A stretch of 64,000 bases of DNA, taken from Sphingomonas sp. AR_OL41. GTDB taxonomy: Bacteria > Pseudomonadota > Alphaproteobacteria > Sphingomonadales > Sphingomonadaceae. A program made the translations under genes and the position numbers. A model generated the notes under the pieces. It was given only the letters and a program-made list of their open reading frames with translations. It ran no database searches and was not told where the DNA came from. Below are positions 1-9,222 of this stretch, one piece after another (the stretch's first letter is position 1; the number at the start of each line of letters is the position of its first letter). The DNA lies in the NCBI RefSeq assembly GCF_029911635.1, contig NZ_JARYTI010000016.1, positions 42,630 to 106,629 on the forward strand, written 5' to 3'.

Positions 1-348
1 CATTCCGGCAAGCGTGTCGTGACCGAAGCGCAGGGACCCTGGCGGGCCGAAGGTGGAAAGTGGCGCATGCGCTTCAAGTGCTGCTGCGGCCATATCTACA
101 CGCTCGCCCTTCGATCGGACGGAACTGCGACCCGGCCAACGACGATCAGGATGGGACCGATGCTTTATCAGTTCGTCGATATGGCGAGGGTTCAAGGATG
201 GAAGTTGAAGAAGGCGGCGAGGCATCTGGGCATCGATCCTGGGACACTCTATAACCTCTGTCTTCGGGAAGGGATCGATCCGCCGTGGCCAAAGCCGGTT
301 GGGAGTGGCAAGTCGCTGAGCGTAACCGGCATTTCGAAAGAAGTTTAA
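1..348 (+). CDS. TniQ/TnsD-like protein, C-terminal end (partial)
   Basis: The frame is open at the window edge and ends with TAA at 346-348, so only about the last 115 residues are present. A GTG at 19 is the first start codon inside the window but is probably not the true start. Visible are a CCCG metal-ligand-like motif followed by HIYT, then a helix-turn-helix-like stretch (KKAARHLGIDPGTLYNL) and a PPWP tail. This order (Cys motif, FxYT, then xxIAxxLGVDxxTV) is what I expect at the end of TnsD/TniQ target-selection proteins of Tn7-like transposons. The match is from motif recognition only. The next gene is an accessory toxin-like gene, which fits transposon cargo. It could also be another DNA-binding protein. 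Confidence 0.5.
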   Translation, partial: HSGKRVVTEAQGPWRAEGGKWRMRFKCCCGHIYTLALRSDGTATRPTTIRMGPMLYQFVDMARVQGWKLKKAARHLGIDPGTLYNLCLREGIDPPWPKPVGSGKSLSVTGISKEV

Positions 349-594
349 TCAGCGCCTTCCTGATGAGAGTTAGAAGTTGGTGGAAAAATGAAACAGCATT
401 GTCTGCCAAACCTGTCTCGATCTGCATGCTCCAACGAGGGAAGCGGTGCCGAGATTGAAATGACTTTATGCTAGGGGCACAATGAGTAGGACGTGCAGCA
501 GGCCGCGTTGCATGCTGCGCGTGTTTTAGTTCATTTATTCGTCAGGCTTGATCGTAATATCAGCATCGATACCGCCACTTCGCGACTGGAACAT

Positions 595-2382
595 TTAAAT
601 ATAGTGTCCGCCAATCGGAATATTGTTCTGAAAATGATCTTGTCCCGTGTGGTAGATATGAACGGGTGGCGGCGTGCCATGAATCGTTTCAGGCATAGCT
701 CCATTTGTATAATGAACGACTATTTCGTTGTTTATTCCGAGTGCATTGCGGATTATTCCAATATTTGCTTCCGTCGCGAGCATCATCTCGCCAAAATTAT
801 CCAAATTGTAGCGAATGTGAAGCAGCTCTTCGAGCGTCGCGGTGTGACGGCCCATCGCCAGGCAAATGGCGTTGATCAGGCAATTATTCTGCCATAACGC
901 CGGTGTGTTTCTGATTTCATCAGTACGACGCAGATATTCGCGCTGTTGGCTGGAGCCACCGGTTCGCGCCGGGATAAATTGAGAGTCAGTCTTAGACCCG
1001 AAAATCTCATGAAATGTTGTCTCGCCGTCCCGTCGCTGGCGCAACTGATCGATGAAATCTTCTTCCGTTCGGGTGGAATTGTATTCCGTGCGGAGTGGAT
1101 CCGATATCATGCCTACCGAAATCAAACCGGCCATCGCCGCTCGCTGTCGTTGGGTCAGCGTCGTGACATCAAGATTGTCACTTCCCTGTTCCAGAAACGT
1201 AACCATCATGCCGGCACGGCGACGCTTTTCCTTCTCGTCAGTCTCATCGTCCGATAGTTCGTCTGCCCAATCGCTATAGTCCTTGCCAACCTTGCGATCT
1301 TTCTTGCCCTGCTTGTAGTCTTCCTTGCGGTACGACACCATCGCTTGAGAATTTTTCGTTGTCTCTTCGGGTGTTTCAAACGCGGGCATGCCTTTCGAAA
1401 CGGTCTTCATGCCGAAAGGCGTATGAATGCGCATGCTTCGAGGCTGCTGTCGAAAACTGTTTCGTATTTTCTCTGCGACAAATTTTGGTGGTTGTTTGGT
1501 GCTTTTGCTCAGCGCGTCGAAATCGAACGTATTGTCGGTCACAGGTAACGCGGTGCCGGTATAGTAACCTCCCATCTGCTGATCATCCTCGCTACCGCTA
1601 TCGTCGCTTTCTTCCTCATCGCTTTCGTCGCGTTGATCCTCGTCGTCCGGCTCTTCCTCCTCGTCCGATATTTCCATATCGCCGCCGGCGCGAGACAGGA
1701 TATTGTCTCGACCGCGAACCAAAACCGCTCGGCCCCCGACCGTAAAATTATACCAGCCACCGCCAGGCAAGCCGACGAGCTCGCCGACAGTATGCGTGCC
1801 ATCCTGCAGGATAATATTGAAATCGCTGCCGATGTCGCTTCGGTACACGTCCATCATCTGGGCGACGTTCGCAACGCCGGGGTCGCGCAGCGTCTTGGCC
1901 TGGAGCAGATCGTGGTTCCGCGCCGCTCGCGCGCCCATGAGATCCGCCTCCGCCTCCAGACTTTTGTCGTCGTTGACGGGCACGCCGATTTTCATCTGCA
2001 TCGTCGGCCTGACCCGGCCCTGCGCTTGCTGAACCACATGCCACGCCTCATGCGGCAGGTGCTCCTCCTGCCCGGCCGCAAGATGGATATCGCTTCCTTG
2101 TGCATAAGCATGGGCGTTGAGCTGCGCCGGCTTGGGCGAATTGCGGTGGACTCTTACATGATCCATCGAGATGCCAGACATCGCCTCGACGTTTGCTTTG
2201 AGAGCGTCGGGCAAGCCCGTCCGGTTCGGCGTCATCCGGGCCAGCCGTTGAACGGAGGGCGCGCCGTTAAGCGAGGTGGCTAGGCAATCGAGGGTCGTTT
2301 GCGCCGGCCCAGCGGCCCTGCGATGCGCGGGCTCCACGTCGGGCGTGGCGGGCGGGCGCTGCTGCGACATGCGGTCGGTCAT
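595..2382 (-). CDS. DUF4157 (eCIS-core) protein with OTU-like cysteine protease C-terminus
   Basis: About 595 residues from ATG 2382; a TTG at 2397 and an ATG at 2370 are alternatives, and none has a strong ribosome binding site. The N-terminal third is a DUF4157 domain: a VHRNSPKPAQLNAHAYAQG-type region, then HEAWHVVQQ near residues 111-119, the zinc-protease-like HExxHxxQQ motif. DUF4157 is known from cargo proteins of extracellular contractile injection systems and other toxins. A very acidic Asp/Glu/Ser tract follows at about 236-270. The last 95 residues begin with NNCLINAI (Cys about 501) and end with QDHF (His about 583), the Cys and His blocks of OTU deubiquitinase-like proteases. No injection-system genes are visible nearby. 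GC is below that of the neighbours, suggesting transfer. The middle region is unrecognised. Confidence 0.75.
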   Translation of the reverse strand: MTDRMSQQRPPATPDVEPAHRRAAGPAQTTLDCLATSLNGAPSVQRLARMTPNRTGLPDALKANVEAMSGISMDHVRVHRNSPKPAQLNAHAYAQGSDIHLAAGQEEHLPHEAWHVVQQAQGRVRPTMQMKIGVPVNDDKSLEAEADLMGARAARNHDLLQAKTLRDPGVANVAQMMDVYRSDIGSDFNIILQDGTHTVGELVGLPGGGWYNFTVGGRAVLVRGRDNILSRAGGDMEISDEEEEPDDEDQRDESDEEESDDSGSEDDQQMGGYYTGTALPVTDNTFDFDALSKSTKQPPKFVAEKIRNSFRQQPRSMRIHTPFGMKTVSKGMPAFETPEETTKNSQAMVSYRKEDYKQGKKDRKVGKDYSDWADELSDDETDEKEKRRRAGMMVTFLEQGSDNLDVTTLTQRQRAAMAGLISVGMISDPLRTEYNSTRTEEDFIDQLRQRRDGETTFHEIFGSKTDSQFIPARTGGSSQQREYLRRTDEIRNTPALWQNNCLINAICLAMGRHTATLEELLHIRYNLDNFGEMMLATEANIGIIRNALGINNEIVVHYTNGAMPETIHGTPPPVHIYHTGQDHFQNNIPIGGHYI

Positions 2383-2515
2383 GAGAAAAGGTATCAACCG
2401 TCGCTCGATCCGTCATGCGGAATTGACTATGATTCCGGTGCGATCGCTACGCGTGGCGGCTGGCCCTCGTTCGATGGCGTTGACAGGCGCGGGACCGGCG
2501 ACGGATAGCACTGGC

Positions 2516-3430
2516 ATGACCGTGTCCTCACCGTTGATCGCCGGCGTCGAGCTCGGCGGCACCAAGTGTAATCTGATCCTCGCCACGGGCCCGGATGATA
2601 TCCGTGACGAGATTCGCATCGCGACCACGACGCCCGCGGAGACGCTGGCGACGATCGAAGCGGTGCTCGCGCGCTGGCATGGCTATGACGCGCTGGGCAT
2701 CGCCAGTTTCGGCCCCGTCTCGATCGATGTCGCTGCGGCGGATTATGGCGCGATCACGGCCACGACCAAGCCGGGTTGGTCGCATATCGATGTCGCGCGC
2801 CGCCTTGCGGCGTTCGCCGGCGTGCCGACCGGCTTCAACAGTGACGTGGCCGGGGCCGCGTTGGGTGAGGGGCACTGGGGCGCCGCGCGGGATGTCGCGG
2901 ATCACGCCTATATTACCGTCGGCACGGGTGTCGGCGTGGGGCTGGTTCTGGGTGGCAAGCCGACCAACGGCCTGACCCATCCCGAGCTCGGCCACGTCCG
3001 CACCGTGCGGCTGCGCGGCGACGATTGGCCGGGCAGTTGCAGTTTTCATGGCGATTGCGTCGAGGGCCTTGCCTCCGGTACCGCGATCCGCGCACGGGCC
3101 GGTCGCGGCGGCGACGAACTCGCCATCGACGATCCCCTATGGGACGGCGTCGCGCATACCCTCGCCCAGCTTTGTCATATGCTGGTGCTGACCGGCATCC
3201 CGCGCCGTATCGTGATGGGCGGCGGCGTCATGGTCGGCATGCCGCATCTCTTCCCGCTTATCCGCGACAAGCTCGTCGACAGCCTTGGCGGCTATGGCGC
3301 GACCGGAGATATCGGGCCGATCGACAGTTTCGTCGTGCCGGCCGCGCTAGGCGGCAATGCGGGGCCCTTGGGGGCGGTCGTCCTGGGTAGCCAAGCATTG
3401 ACCGATCTAACAGCGTTTACGACGCCTTAA
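2516..3430 (+). CDS. ROK-family fructokinase
   Basis: About 304 residues from ATG 2516; the open frame runs further upstream, but the conserved N-terminus (AGVELGGTKCNL, the phosphate-binding DxGGT-like motif) starts just after this ATG. Family members phosphorylate fructose with ATP in the cytoplasm. Visible are the NSDVAGAALGE block, the VGTGVGVGLVLGG nucleotide-binding loop, the ROK signature region with ELGH, and the zinc-ligand cluster CSFHGDCVEGLASG. Length is typical for the fructokinase branch of ROK kinases. It is divergent from the DUF4157 gene with about 130 bases between starts. Other hexoses are possible substrates; the HPELGHV and CxxHGxCVEG motifs favour fructokinase over glucokinase. 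Confidence 0.85.
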   Translation: MTVSSPLIAGVELGGTKCNLILATGPDDIRDEIRIATTTPAETLATIEAVLARWHGYDALGIASFGPVSIDVAAADYGAITATTKPGWSHIDVARRLAAFAGVPTGFNSDVAGAALGEGHWGAARDVADHAYITVGTGVGVGLVLGGKPTNGLTHPELGHVRTVRLRGDDWPGSCSFHGDCVEGLASGTAIRARAGRGGDELAIDDPLWDGVAHTLAQLCHMLVLTGIPRRIVMGGGVMVGMPHLFPLIRDKLVDSLGGYGATGDIGPIDSFVVPAALGGNAGPLGAVVLGSQALTDLTAFTTP

Positions 3431-3496
3431 CCGCATCCGCTTACGTCGTGGCAATGGGCTGAGGCGCCCCAACGACGAGCTACGGCGGTACACGAC

Positions 3497-5392
3497 ATGC
3501 GAATTCTCATCGTCGACGACGAACCAGGCATGCACGACTCCTACCGGCGCTGCTTCGCGCCGGCGGGCAGCGGCGACGGCGCGCTGCTCGATGCGATGGC
3601 GGCCGAGCTGTTCGACGACGCACCGGTTGTGCGCGAAGATGCACCGACCTTTGCCCTGACCCATGCAATGCAGGGCCTCGACGGCGTCGCGGCGGTTGCC
3701 CAGGCGATCGCTGACGGCAATCCGTTCGCCGTCGCGTTCATCGACGTGCGCATGCCGCCGGGAATCGACGGCAAGGAAACCGCGACGCGCATTCGCGCGC
3801 TCGATCCCAACATCAACCTCGTCATGGTCACGGGCTTTTCGGACTTCTCGCCGATCGAGATCAGCAAGGCAGCCGGCCCGGCCGACAAGATCTTTTACAT
3901 CGCCAAGCCATTCGAAGTCGCCGAGGTCACGCAGATGGCGGCGGCGCTGACGCATCGCTGGCAGGTCGACCGCGAGCTGGCCGAAGCGCGCGCCGCGCTC
4001 GCCGCGCAGATCGTTCAGCTCGAGGAGCAGGGCGCCGAGCTTGCCGCCAATGAAAGCCGGGCGATGCACATCGCCACGCATGATTCGCTGACCGAAGCCC
4101 CCAACCGCCTCGCCTTTCTGCGGGCGCTGGCCGAAAATGCGCGCGGCCAGAGCGGCTTTGCCACCGCGATGCTCGATCTCGACCGCTTCAAGCTGGTCAA
4201 CGACACGCTCGGTCATCTCGCCGGCGACGAGCTGATCCGCCAGGTCTGCGCGCTGCTCGAAGACTCGGTGCCCGAAGGCGGCATGGTCGCGCGGCTCGGC
4301 GGCGACGAATTCGGCATCCTGTTCGAATCGCCCGGCGAGGAAGCCGCGGCGATGGCGTGCGAGCGCATCCTGTTCGGCTGCTCGACGCATCTGCGCATCT
4401 TCGGTCATCCGGTCGAGACCGCCTCGTCGCTCGGCTTCGTCTATGCCCCGGCGGGCATCGAGTGCGACCCGGGCGACCTGATGCGCCGTGCCGATCTCGC
4501 GCTCAACGACGCCAAGCAAAACGGCCGCGGCATCATCCGCGTGTTCGACGAGAGCATGGACGAATCGATCCGCTTCCGCCGCCGCATCGAGGGCGGGCTG
4601 TCGCAGGCGATCGAACGTGGCGAGCTCAGCCTGGTCTATCAGCCGATCGTCGCGCGCGACGCGCTCGAGGTCGTCGGGTTCGAGGCGCTGGTGCGCTGGA
4701 ATACCGACGAATTCGGCCCGGTCAGCCCGGCGATGTTCATCCCGATCGCCGAGGAATCGAACCTCATCCACGAGCTTGGCGACTGGGTGCTCGAACAATC
4801 TTTGGCGGTGCTCAAGGACTGGCCGGGGCAATATGTCTCGGTCAATTTCTCGCCGCGTCAGTTCCGCCGGCAGAATTTCGTCGGCCATGTGCTCGAATGC
4901 GTCCAGCGCGCCGGGGTCGAGCCCAGCCGCGTCCAGATCGAGATCACCGAGACGGCGATCTTCGACGATGCCGATCGCGCCGCCGAGACGCTCTACAAGC
5001 TGCGCCAGATGGGCTTCCGCATCGCGCTCGACGATTTCGGCACCGGCTATTCGAGCCTCTACAACATCCGTAAGTTCGCGCTCGACAGCCTCAAGATCGA
5101 CCGCAGCTTCATCGATGGCATGGGCCGCGAGCGCGAGAGCGCGGCGATCGTCCATTCGATCATCCATCTCGGTCGCGCGCTGGGCCTTGGCGTGATCGCC
5201 GAGGGCGTCGAGACCGAGGCACAGTTGCAGGCGCTGCGTGTCGCGGGCTGCTCGCATCTCCAAGGCTATTATTTTTCGCGCCCGGTCGCGCAGGACATCG
5301 CGGTCGAGATCGCGCAGCGGCGCTTCATGGTCGATCCGTCGGGCGCGGTGCCGGCGACCGACGAAGAGGCGGGTAACGGGACGCACGGTTGA
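3497..5392 (+). CDS. Response regulator with GGDEF and EAL domains
   Basis: A 631-residue cytoplasmic cyclic-di-GMP enzyme. Residues 1-155 form a receiver domain: ILIVDDEPGMHDSY acidic pocket, phospho-acceptor Asp in AFIDVRMPPG, and KPFE lysine. The receiver holds an insertion of about 45 residues after the first helix. A short coiled segment (RELAEARAALAAQI) leads to a GGDEF domain with an intact RLGGDEFG active site, then an EAL domain with GFEALVRW, ETAIFDD, DDFGTGYSSL and LKIDRSFI, so all catalytic acids and the lysine are present. Both synthesis and hydrolysis of c-di-GMP are therefore possible. The stop TGA overlaps the start of the histidine kinase (TGATG), which suggests translational coupling and that the kinase phosphorylates this receiver. 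Confidence 0.93.
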   Translation: MRILIVDDEPGMHDSYRRCFAPAGSGDGALLDAMAAELFDDAPVVREDAPTFALTHAMQGLDGVAAVAQAIADGNPFAVAFIDVRMPPGIDGKETATRIRALDPNINLVMVTGFSDFSPIEISKAAGPADKIFYIAKPFEVAEVTQMAAALTHRWQVDRELAEARAALAAQIVQLEEQGAELAANESRAMHIATHDSLTEAPNRLAFLRALAENARGQSGFATAMLDLDRFKLVNDTLGHLAGDELIRQVCALLEDSVPEGGMVARLGGDEFGILFESPGEEAAAMACERILFGCSTHLRIFGHPVETASSLGFVYAPAGIECDPGDLMRRADLALNDAKQNGRGIIRVFDESMDESIRFRRRIEGGLSQAIERGELSLVYQPIVARDALEVVGFEALVRWNTDEFGPVSPAMFIPIAEESNLIHELGDWVLEQSLAVLKDWPGQYVSVNFSPRQFRRQNFVGHVLECVQRAGVEPSRVQIEITETAIFDDADRAAETLYKLRQMGFRIALDDFGTGYSSLYNIRKFALDSLKIDRSFIDGMGRERESAAIVHSIIHLGRALGLGVIAEGVETEAQLQALRVAGCSHLQGYYFSRPVAQDIAVEIAQRRFMVDPSGAVPATDEEAGNGTHG

Positions 5393-7263
5393 TGGCGCGG
5401 CCCGTCCGCGCCGCGTCGCGCCGGTTCGCGGCGCTGCGTTATCCCCGCTCGCTCGGCGCGAAGCTCGTCCTGATCCTGACCGCCGTCGGGGTGGCGGGGG
5501 CGGTCGCCATCACATTGCTGCTCGCCAGTGTCATCACCCCGAGCTTCAACCAGCTTGAGGCGAAGTCGGTCGACGCGCATGTCGAGCGGACGCGCGCCGC
5601 GCTGGGCGAATATGCCAGCAAGGTCGAAAGCGCGGTGCGCGACTATGGCGACTGGAATGCCAGCTATGATTACATGGCGCACCAGACCGCGACCTTCGAG
5701 CGCGAGAGCTTTTCGACGCTCGCCATGGCCAATCTCGACGTCAACGGCATGGCCTATGTCGGCACCGACGGGCACATCGTCATCGCGCGGTGGCGCGACC
5801 TCGCCGCGGATGCCGACAATGACGCGCTGCGTCGCGCCTTCGTCGCGCAGATCGGCCGAACCGATTTCTCACGCGTCTTGAAGGGCCGCAATTCGGCGCA
5901 TTTCTTCGTCCGGCTCGGGCCCATCGTCGCTGCGGTCGGCGTGGCGCAGGTGCGGCGCAGCGACGGCACCGGCATGCCGCGCGGACTGGTGCTGATGGCG
6001 CGCCAGATCAGCTCGCGGCAATTGTCCGACCTGTTGCAGCTCGCCGCCCGGCTCGATCTCGACCGCGCCGCCGATAACGACGCCATCACCCCCGGCCGCT
6101 CGACCATGCGGATCGCGGTGCCGATCCGTGGCGCTGATGGTCACGCCGTCGCCAGCGCGGCGTTCAGCGTGCCGCGCGATGTCTCGACGCTCGGGCAGCG
6201 CATGCTGCTGCTCGCCGCCGCCGGGTCGACGCTGTTGTTGCTGCTCGTGCTGGTCTTCCTGCGCCGCATGATCGATCGCCAGGTGCTGCGTCCGCTCGCC
6301 CGCGTCGAAAGCCATATGCAGACGGTGCGTGCCTCGGGCGCGCTCGGCCTGCTCGACGAGGAAGCGCGGCAGGACGAGATCGGCTCGCTCGGCCGCAGCT
6401 TCAATTCGATGCTGCGCCAGCTGAAGGATCTGCGCGAGCAGGTCGAGGTGCAGAGCTTTGCGCTCGGCCGCAGCGAGAGCGCGGTTGCGGTGATGCATAA
6501 TGTCCGCAACGCGCTCAACCCGATCAGCACGATCCTCAGCCAGGGAATCGCTCAGCCGGCGCCGGTCGATCAGGCGATTCTCGATCGCGCCATGGCCGAA
6601 CTGGCGCGCGACGATCTGCCCCCGCCGCGCCGCGCCAAGCTGCTCGCCTTTATCACCGCCGCTGCCGAGGCCGAGGCGCGCGACCGCGAGACGAGGCGTG
6701 AGCAGTTGCGCGTTGGCCGCGAAGCGATGAGCCAGGTGCTCGACATCATCGGCGGGCAGCAGCAGGCGGCGCATGAGCGGCCCGAGCTCGCTATCTGCGA
6801 CGTCACCGACATCATCGCGCGCAACGCGACCATCGCGCGCTATGCCGGCGGCGTGTCGATCGCCTTCAGTTTTCCGTCGCGGCCCTGCCTGGTGATGGCC
6901 AGCCGCGTGATCCTCAGCCAGGTGATCGGCAACATCTTCTCCAACGCGGCGGAAGCAATCGCCGCGACCGGATCGCAGAGCGGCAGCATCCGGGTGTCGA
7001 TCGAGGAATGCGACGGGCGGGCGCAGATTGCCATCCGCGATGATGGCGAGGGCTTTGCGCCTGACCAGATGCCCGAACTGTTCCAGCGCGGCTTCTCGAC
7101 CCGCGCGCACAAGTCCGGCGGGCTCGGCCTGCACTGGTGCGCCAATTCGATGGGCGCGATGCACGGCGACATGCGGCTCGAAAGCGAGGGCAGGGGCCGG
7201 GGCGCGGTCGCGATCCTCACGCTCGCATTGGCCGAGGCTGCGGGGGCGGAACTGGCGGCCTGA
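5392..7263 (+). CDS. CHASE4 membrane sensor histidine kinase
   Basis: 623 residues from ATG 5392, which overlaps the preceding stop by one base. A first transmembrane segment (residues about 23-45) precedes a periplasmic sensor with the CHASE4 pattern RDYGDWNASYDYM and a later GRNSAHFFVRLGP block. A second transmembrane segment lies near 270-290 and is followed by a HAMP linker (residues about 290-345). The phospho-acceptor box is VMHNVRNALNPIST, the HNxxN form rather than the common SHExRTPL. ATPase boxes are NIFSNAAEAI (N), RDDGEGF (G1) and FSTRAHKSGGLGLHWC (F/G2). It probably senses a periplasmic signal and controls the adjacent receiver-GGDEF-EAL protein. A diverged copy of its last 18 codons lies at 10106-10162. 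Confidence 0.92.
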   Translation: MARPVRAASRRFAALRYPRSLGAKLVLILTAVGVAGAVAITLLLASVITPSFNQLEAKSVDAHVERTRAALGEYASKVESAVRDYGDWNASYDYMAHQTATFERESFSTLAMANLDVNGMAYVGTDGHIVIARWRDLAADADNDALRRAFVAQIGRTDFSRVLKGRNSAHFFVRLGPIVAAVGVAQVRRSDGTGMPRGLVLMARQISSRQLSDLLQLAARLDLDRAADNDAITPGRSTMRIAVPIRGADGHAVASAAFSVPRDVSTLGQRMLLLAAAGSTLLLLLVLVFLRRMIDRQVLRPLARVESHMQTVRASGALGLLDEEARQDEIGSLGRSFNSMLRQLKDLREQVEVQSFALGRSESAVAVMHNVRNALNPISTILSQGIAQPAPVDQAILDRAMAELARDDLPPPRRAKLLAFITAAAEAEARDRETRREQLRVGREAMSQVLDIIGGQQQAAHERPELAICDVTDIIARNATIARYAGGVSIAFSFPSRPCLVMASRVILSQVIGNIFSNAAEAIAATGSQSGSIRVSIEECDGRAQIAIRDDGEGFAPDQMPELFQRGFSTRAHKSGGLGLHWCANSMGAMHGDMRLESEGRGRGAVAILTLALAEAAGAELAA

Positions 7264-7352
7264 GAGGGACAAGCAGCGCTCAGCGTGATTGAGTCGGGCG
7301 CGTAACGGGTTTATCCCGCCCCCCGCGGCGACCTCGCCGTTGGGGGCACGTC

Positions 7353-9068
7353 ATGATGCGGCGTTCGACAACCTTTCTCCTGTTTCTGGTGATGACCGCG
7401 CCGTGCGTCGCCACCGCGCAATCGTCGGCGCCGATGCCCGCCATGCCGGGCATGGCCGACACCCCGGCGACACCCGCCTTTCCGCAGAGCATCGCTGATT
7501 GGGCCAAAGGCGCGCGGCTGTTCGACGGGCTCGGCAGCTTTCACCGCCCGATCGCGACGACTGTGCCCGAGGCGCAGCGCTATTTCGACCAGGGCATGCG
7601 GCTGCTCTGGGCGTTCAACCATGACGAGGCGGCGCGCTCCTTTGCGCGGGCGAGCGAACTCGATCCGCACTGCGCGCTGTGTTTCTGGGGGCTCGGGCTG
7701 GCGCTCGGGCCCAACTACAACATGCCGATGATGGCTGAACCGCGTGCGCGCGTGGCGTGGGATTCACTCGGCAAGGCCAGGGCGCTGGCATCGACCGCGA
7801 CGCCCGCCGAACAGGCGCTGATAGCCGCGCTCGGCCGTCGTTATGCCGGCCCGACCCCGCTCGACCCGACGAACGAGGCGCCGCTGCTTGCCGCCTATGT
7901 CGGCGCGATGCGCGATACCGCGCGGCGCTTTCCCGGCGATGACGATATCCAGACGATGTATGCCGAGGCGCTGATGAACATCACGCCGTGGAAGCTGTGG
8001 CGCGCCGACGGCACGCCGGCGCCCGGCACGACCGAGATCGTTGCCACGCTGGAGCGGGTGCTGGCGCGCAATCCCGGTCATCCCGGCGCCAACCATTATT
8101 ATATCCACGCCGTCGAAGCCTCGAAGCAACCCGGGCGTGCGCTGGCCTCGGCCTATCGGCTGCGCGCGATGATGCCCGCGGCCGGGCATCTTGTGCACAT
8201 GCCGTCGCACATCCTGCAGCGCGTCGGGCGCTACGAGGAATCGGCCGAGGCCAACCGCAAGGGCGCGGCGGCCGACATCGCTTATTATGCGCAGGTCCAG
8301 CCGATCGACTATTACCCGATGTATACCGCGCACAATTACCAGTTCCTCGCCTTCGCTGCGGCGATGGAGGGGCGTCGTGCCGAGACGATCGATGCGCTGC
8401 GCAAGTCGCGTGGCGCGCTCAGCGACGAGATGCTTGCCGGCATGGGCGGCGTCGACTGGTATGTCGGCGCGCTCTACACCGCGATGGTCCGCTTCGGCCT
8501 GTGGGACGAAATCCTGCGCGAACCCGCGCCCAACCCCAAGGTGATCGGCCTTAACGTCGCTTATCTCGAAGCAAAGGCGACCGCGCTGGCGGTCAAGGGC
8601 CGGCTGGACGAAGCGAGCGCCGTGGCCGACCAGCTCGACGCCGCGATCAAGGCCACGCCGGCCGAGCAGATGGCGGGCATGAACAGCGGCGCCGCGGCCT
8701 ATCGCATCGCGGCGCTCAAGGCGCGCGCGCGGATCGCGTTGGCACGCGGCAAATCGGCCGATGGCATAGCACTGCTGCGCCAGGCCGTCGCCGCCGAGGA
8801 TGCGCTCGACTATGACGAACCGTCGGACGAATTCTTCCCCGTTCGCCACCTGCTCGGCGCGGCGCTGCTGCAGGCGGGCAAGCCTGCCGAGGCGGCGCAA
8901 GTCTATCGCGACGATCTGGCGCGCAATCCCGAAAATGGCTGGGCGCTCTACGGCCTGTCGCAGGCGCTCGCCGCACAGGGCCGCAAGGCCGAGGCGAGCG
9001 CGGCACGGCGGCGTTACACGGCGGCGTGGGGGCATGCGGATGTGAGGCTGGCGGCGTCAGGGTTCTGA
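7353..9068 (+). CDS. Secreted tetratricopeptide-repeat protein
   Basis: 571 residues with a Sec signal peptide (MMRRSTTFLLFLVMTAPCVATAQ) and then a Pro/Met-rich linker (PMPAMPGMADTPATP). TPR-like helical pairs are visible: QRYFDQGMRLLWAFNHDEAARSFARASELDP at the start of the domain, a middle set around NHYYIHAVEAS and MPSHILQRVGRYEESAEANRKGA, and C-terminal repeats with QAGKPAEAAQVYRDDLARNPENGWALYGL. The protein is probably periplasmic. I recognise it as a TPR protein of unknown function often seen in soil alphaproteobacteria and acidobacteria; no enzyme motif is evident. It follows the histidine kinase by about 90 bases on the same strand but has its own leader region. Confidence 0.8.
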   Translation: MMRRSTTFLLFLVMTAPCVATAQSSAPMPAMPGMADTPATPAFPQSIADWAKGARLFDGLGSFHRPIATTVPEAQRYFDQGMRLLWAFNHDEAARSFARASELDPHCALCFWGLGLALGPNYNMPMMAEPRARVAWDSLGKARALASTATPAEQALIAALGRRYAGPTPLDPTNEAPLLAAYVGAMRDTARRFPGDDDIQTMYAEALMNITPWKLWRADGTPAPGTTEIVATLERVLARNPGHPGANHYYIHAVEASKQPGRALASAYRLRAMMPAAGHLVHMPSHILQRVGRYEESAEANRKGAAADIAYYAQVQPIDYYPMYTAHNYQFLAFAAAMEGRRAETIDALRKSRGALSDEMLAGMGGVDWYVGALYTAMVRFGLWDEILREPAPNPKVIGLNVAYLEAKATALAVKGRLDEASAVADQLDAAIKATPAEQMAGMNSGAAAYRIAALKARARIALARGKSADGIALLRQAVAAEDALDYDEPSDEFFPVRHLLGAALLQAGKPAEAAQVYRDDLARNPENGWALYGLSQALAAQGRKAEASAARRRYTAAWGHADVRLAASGF

Positions 9069-9222
9069 TCGTTTACGCACAGAAAGCTATTTGTCTTACG
9101 GCACCGAATTTACCAAGTACGCGTCTTAATGTGGTGTACTTAGCTTTCTAGGTGTTCTGTACCAGACATCACAATATCCAATTGAGCTGTGTAAAAATCT
9201 TCAGTAATTAAAGGTTGCAAAA

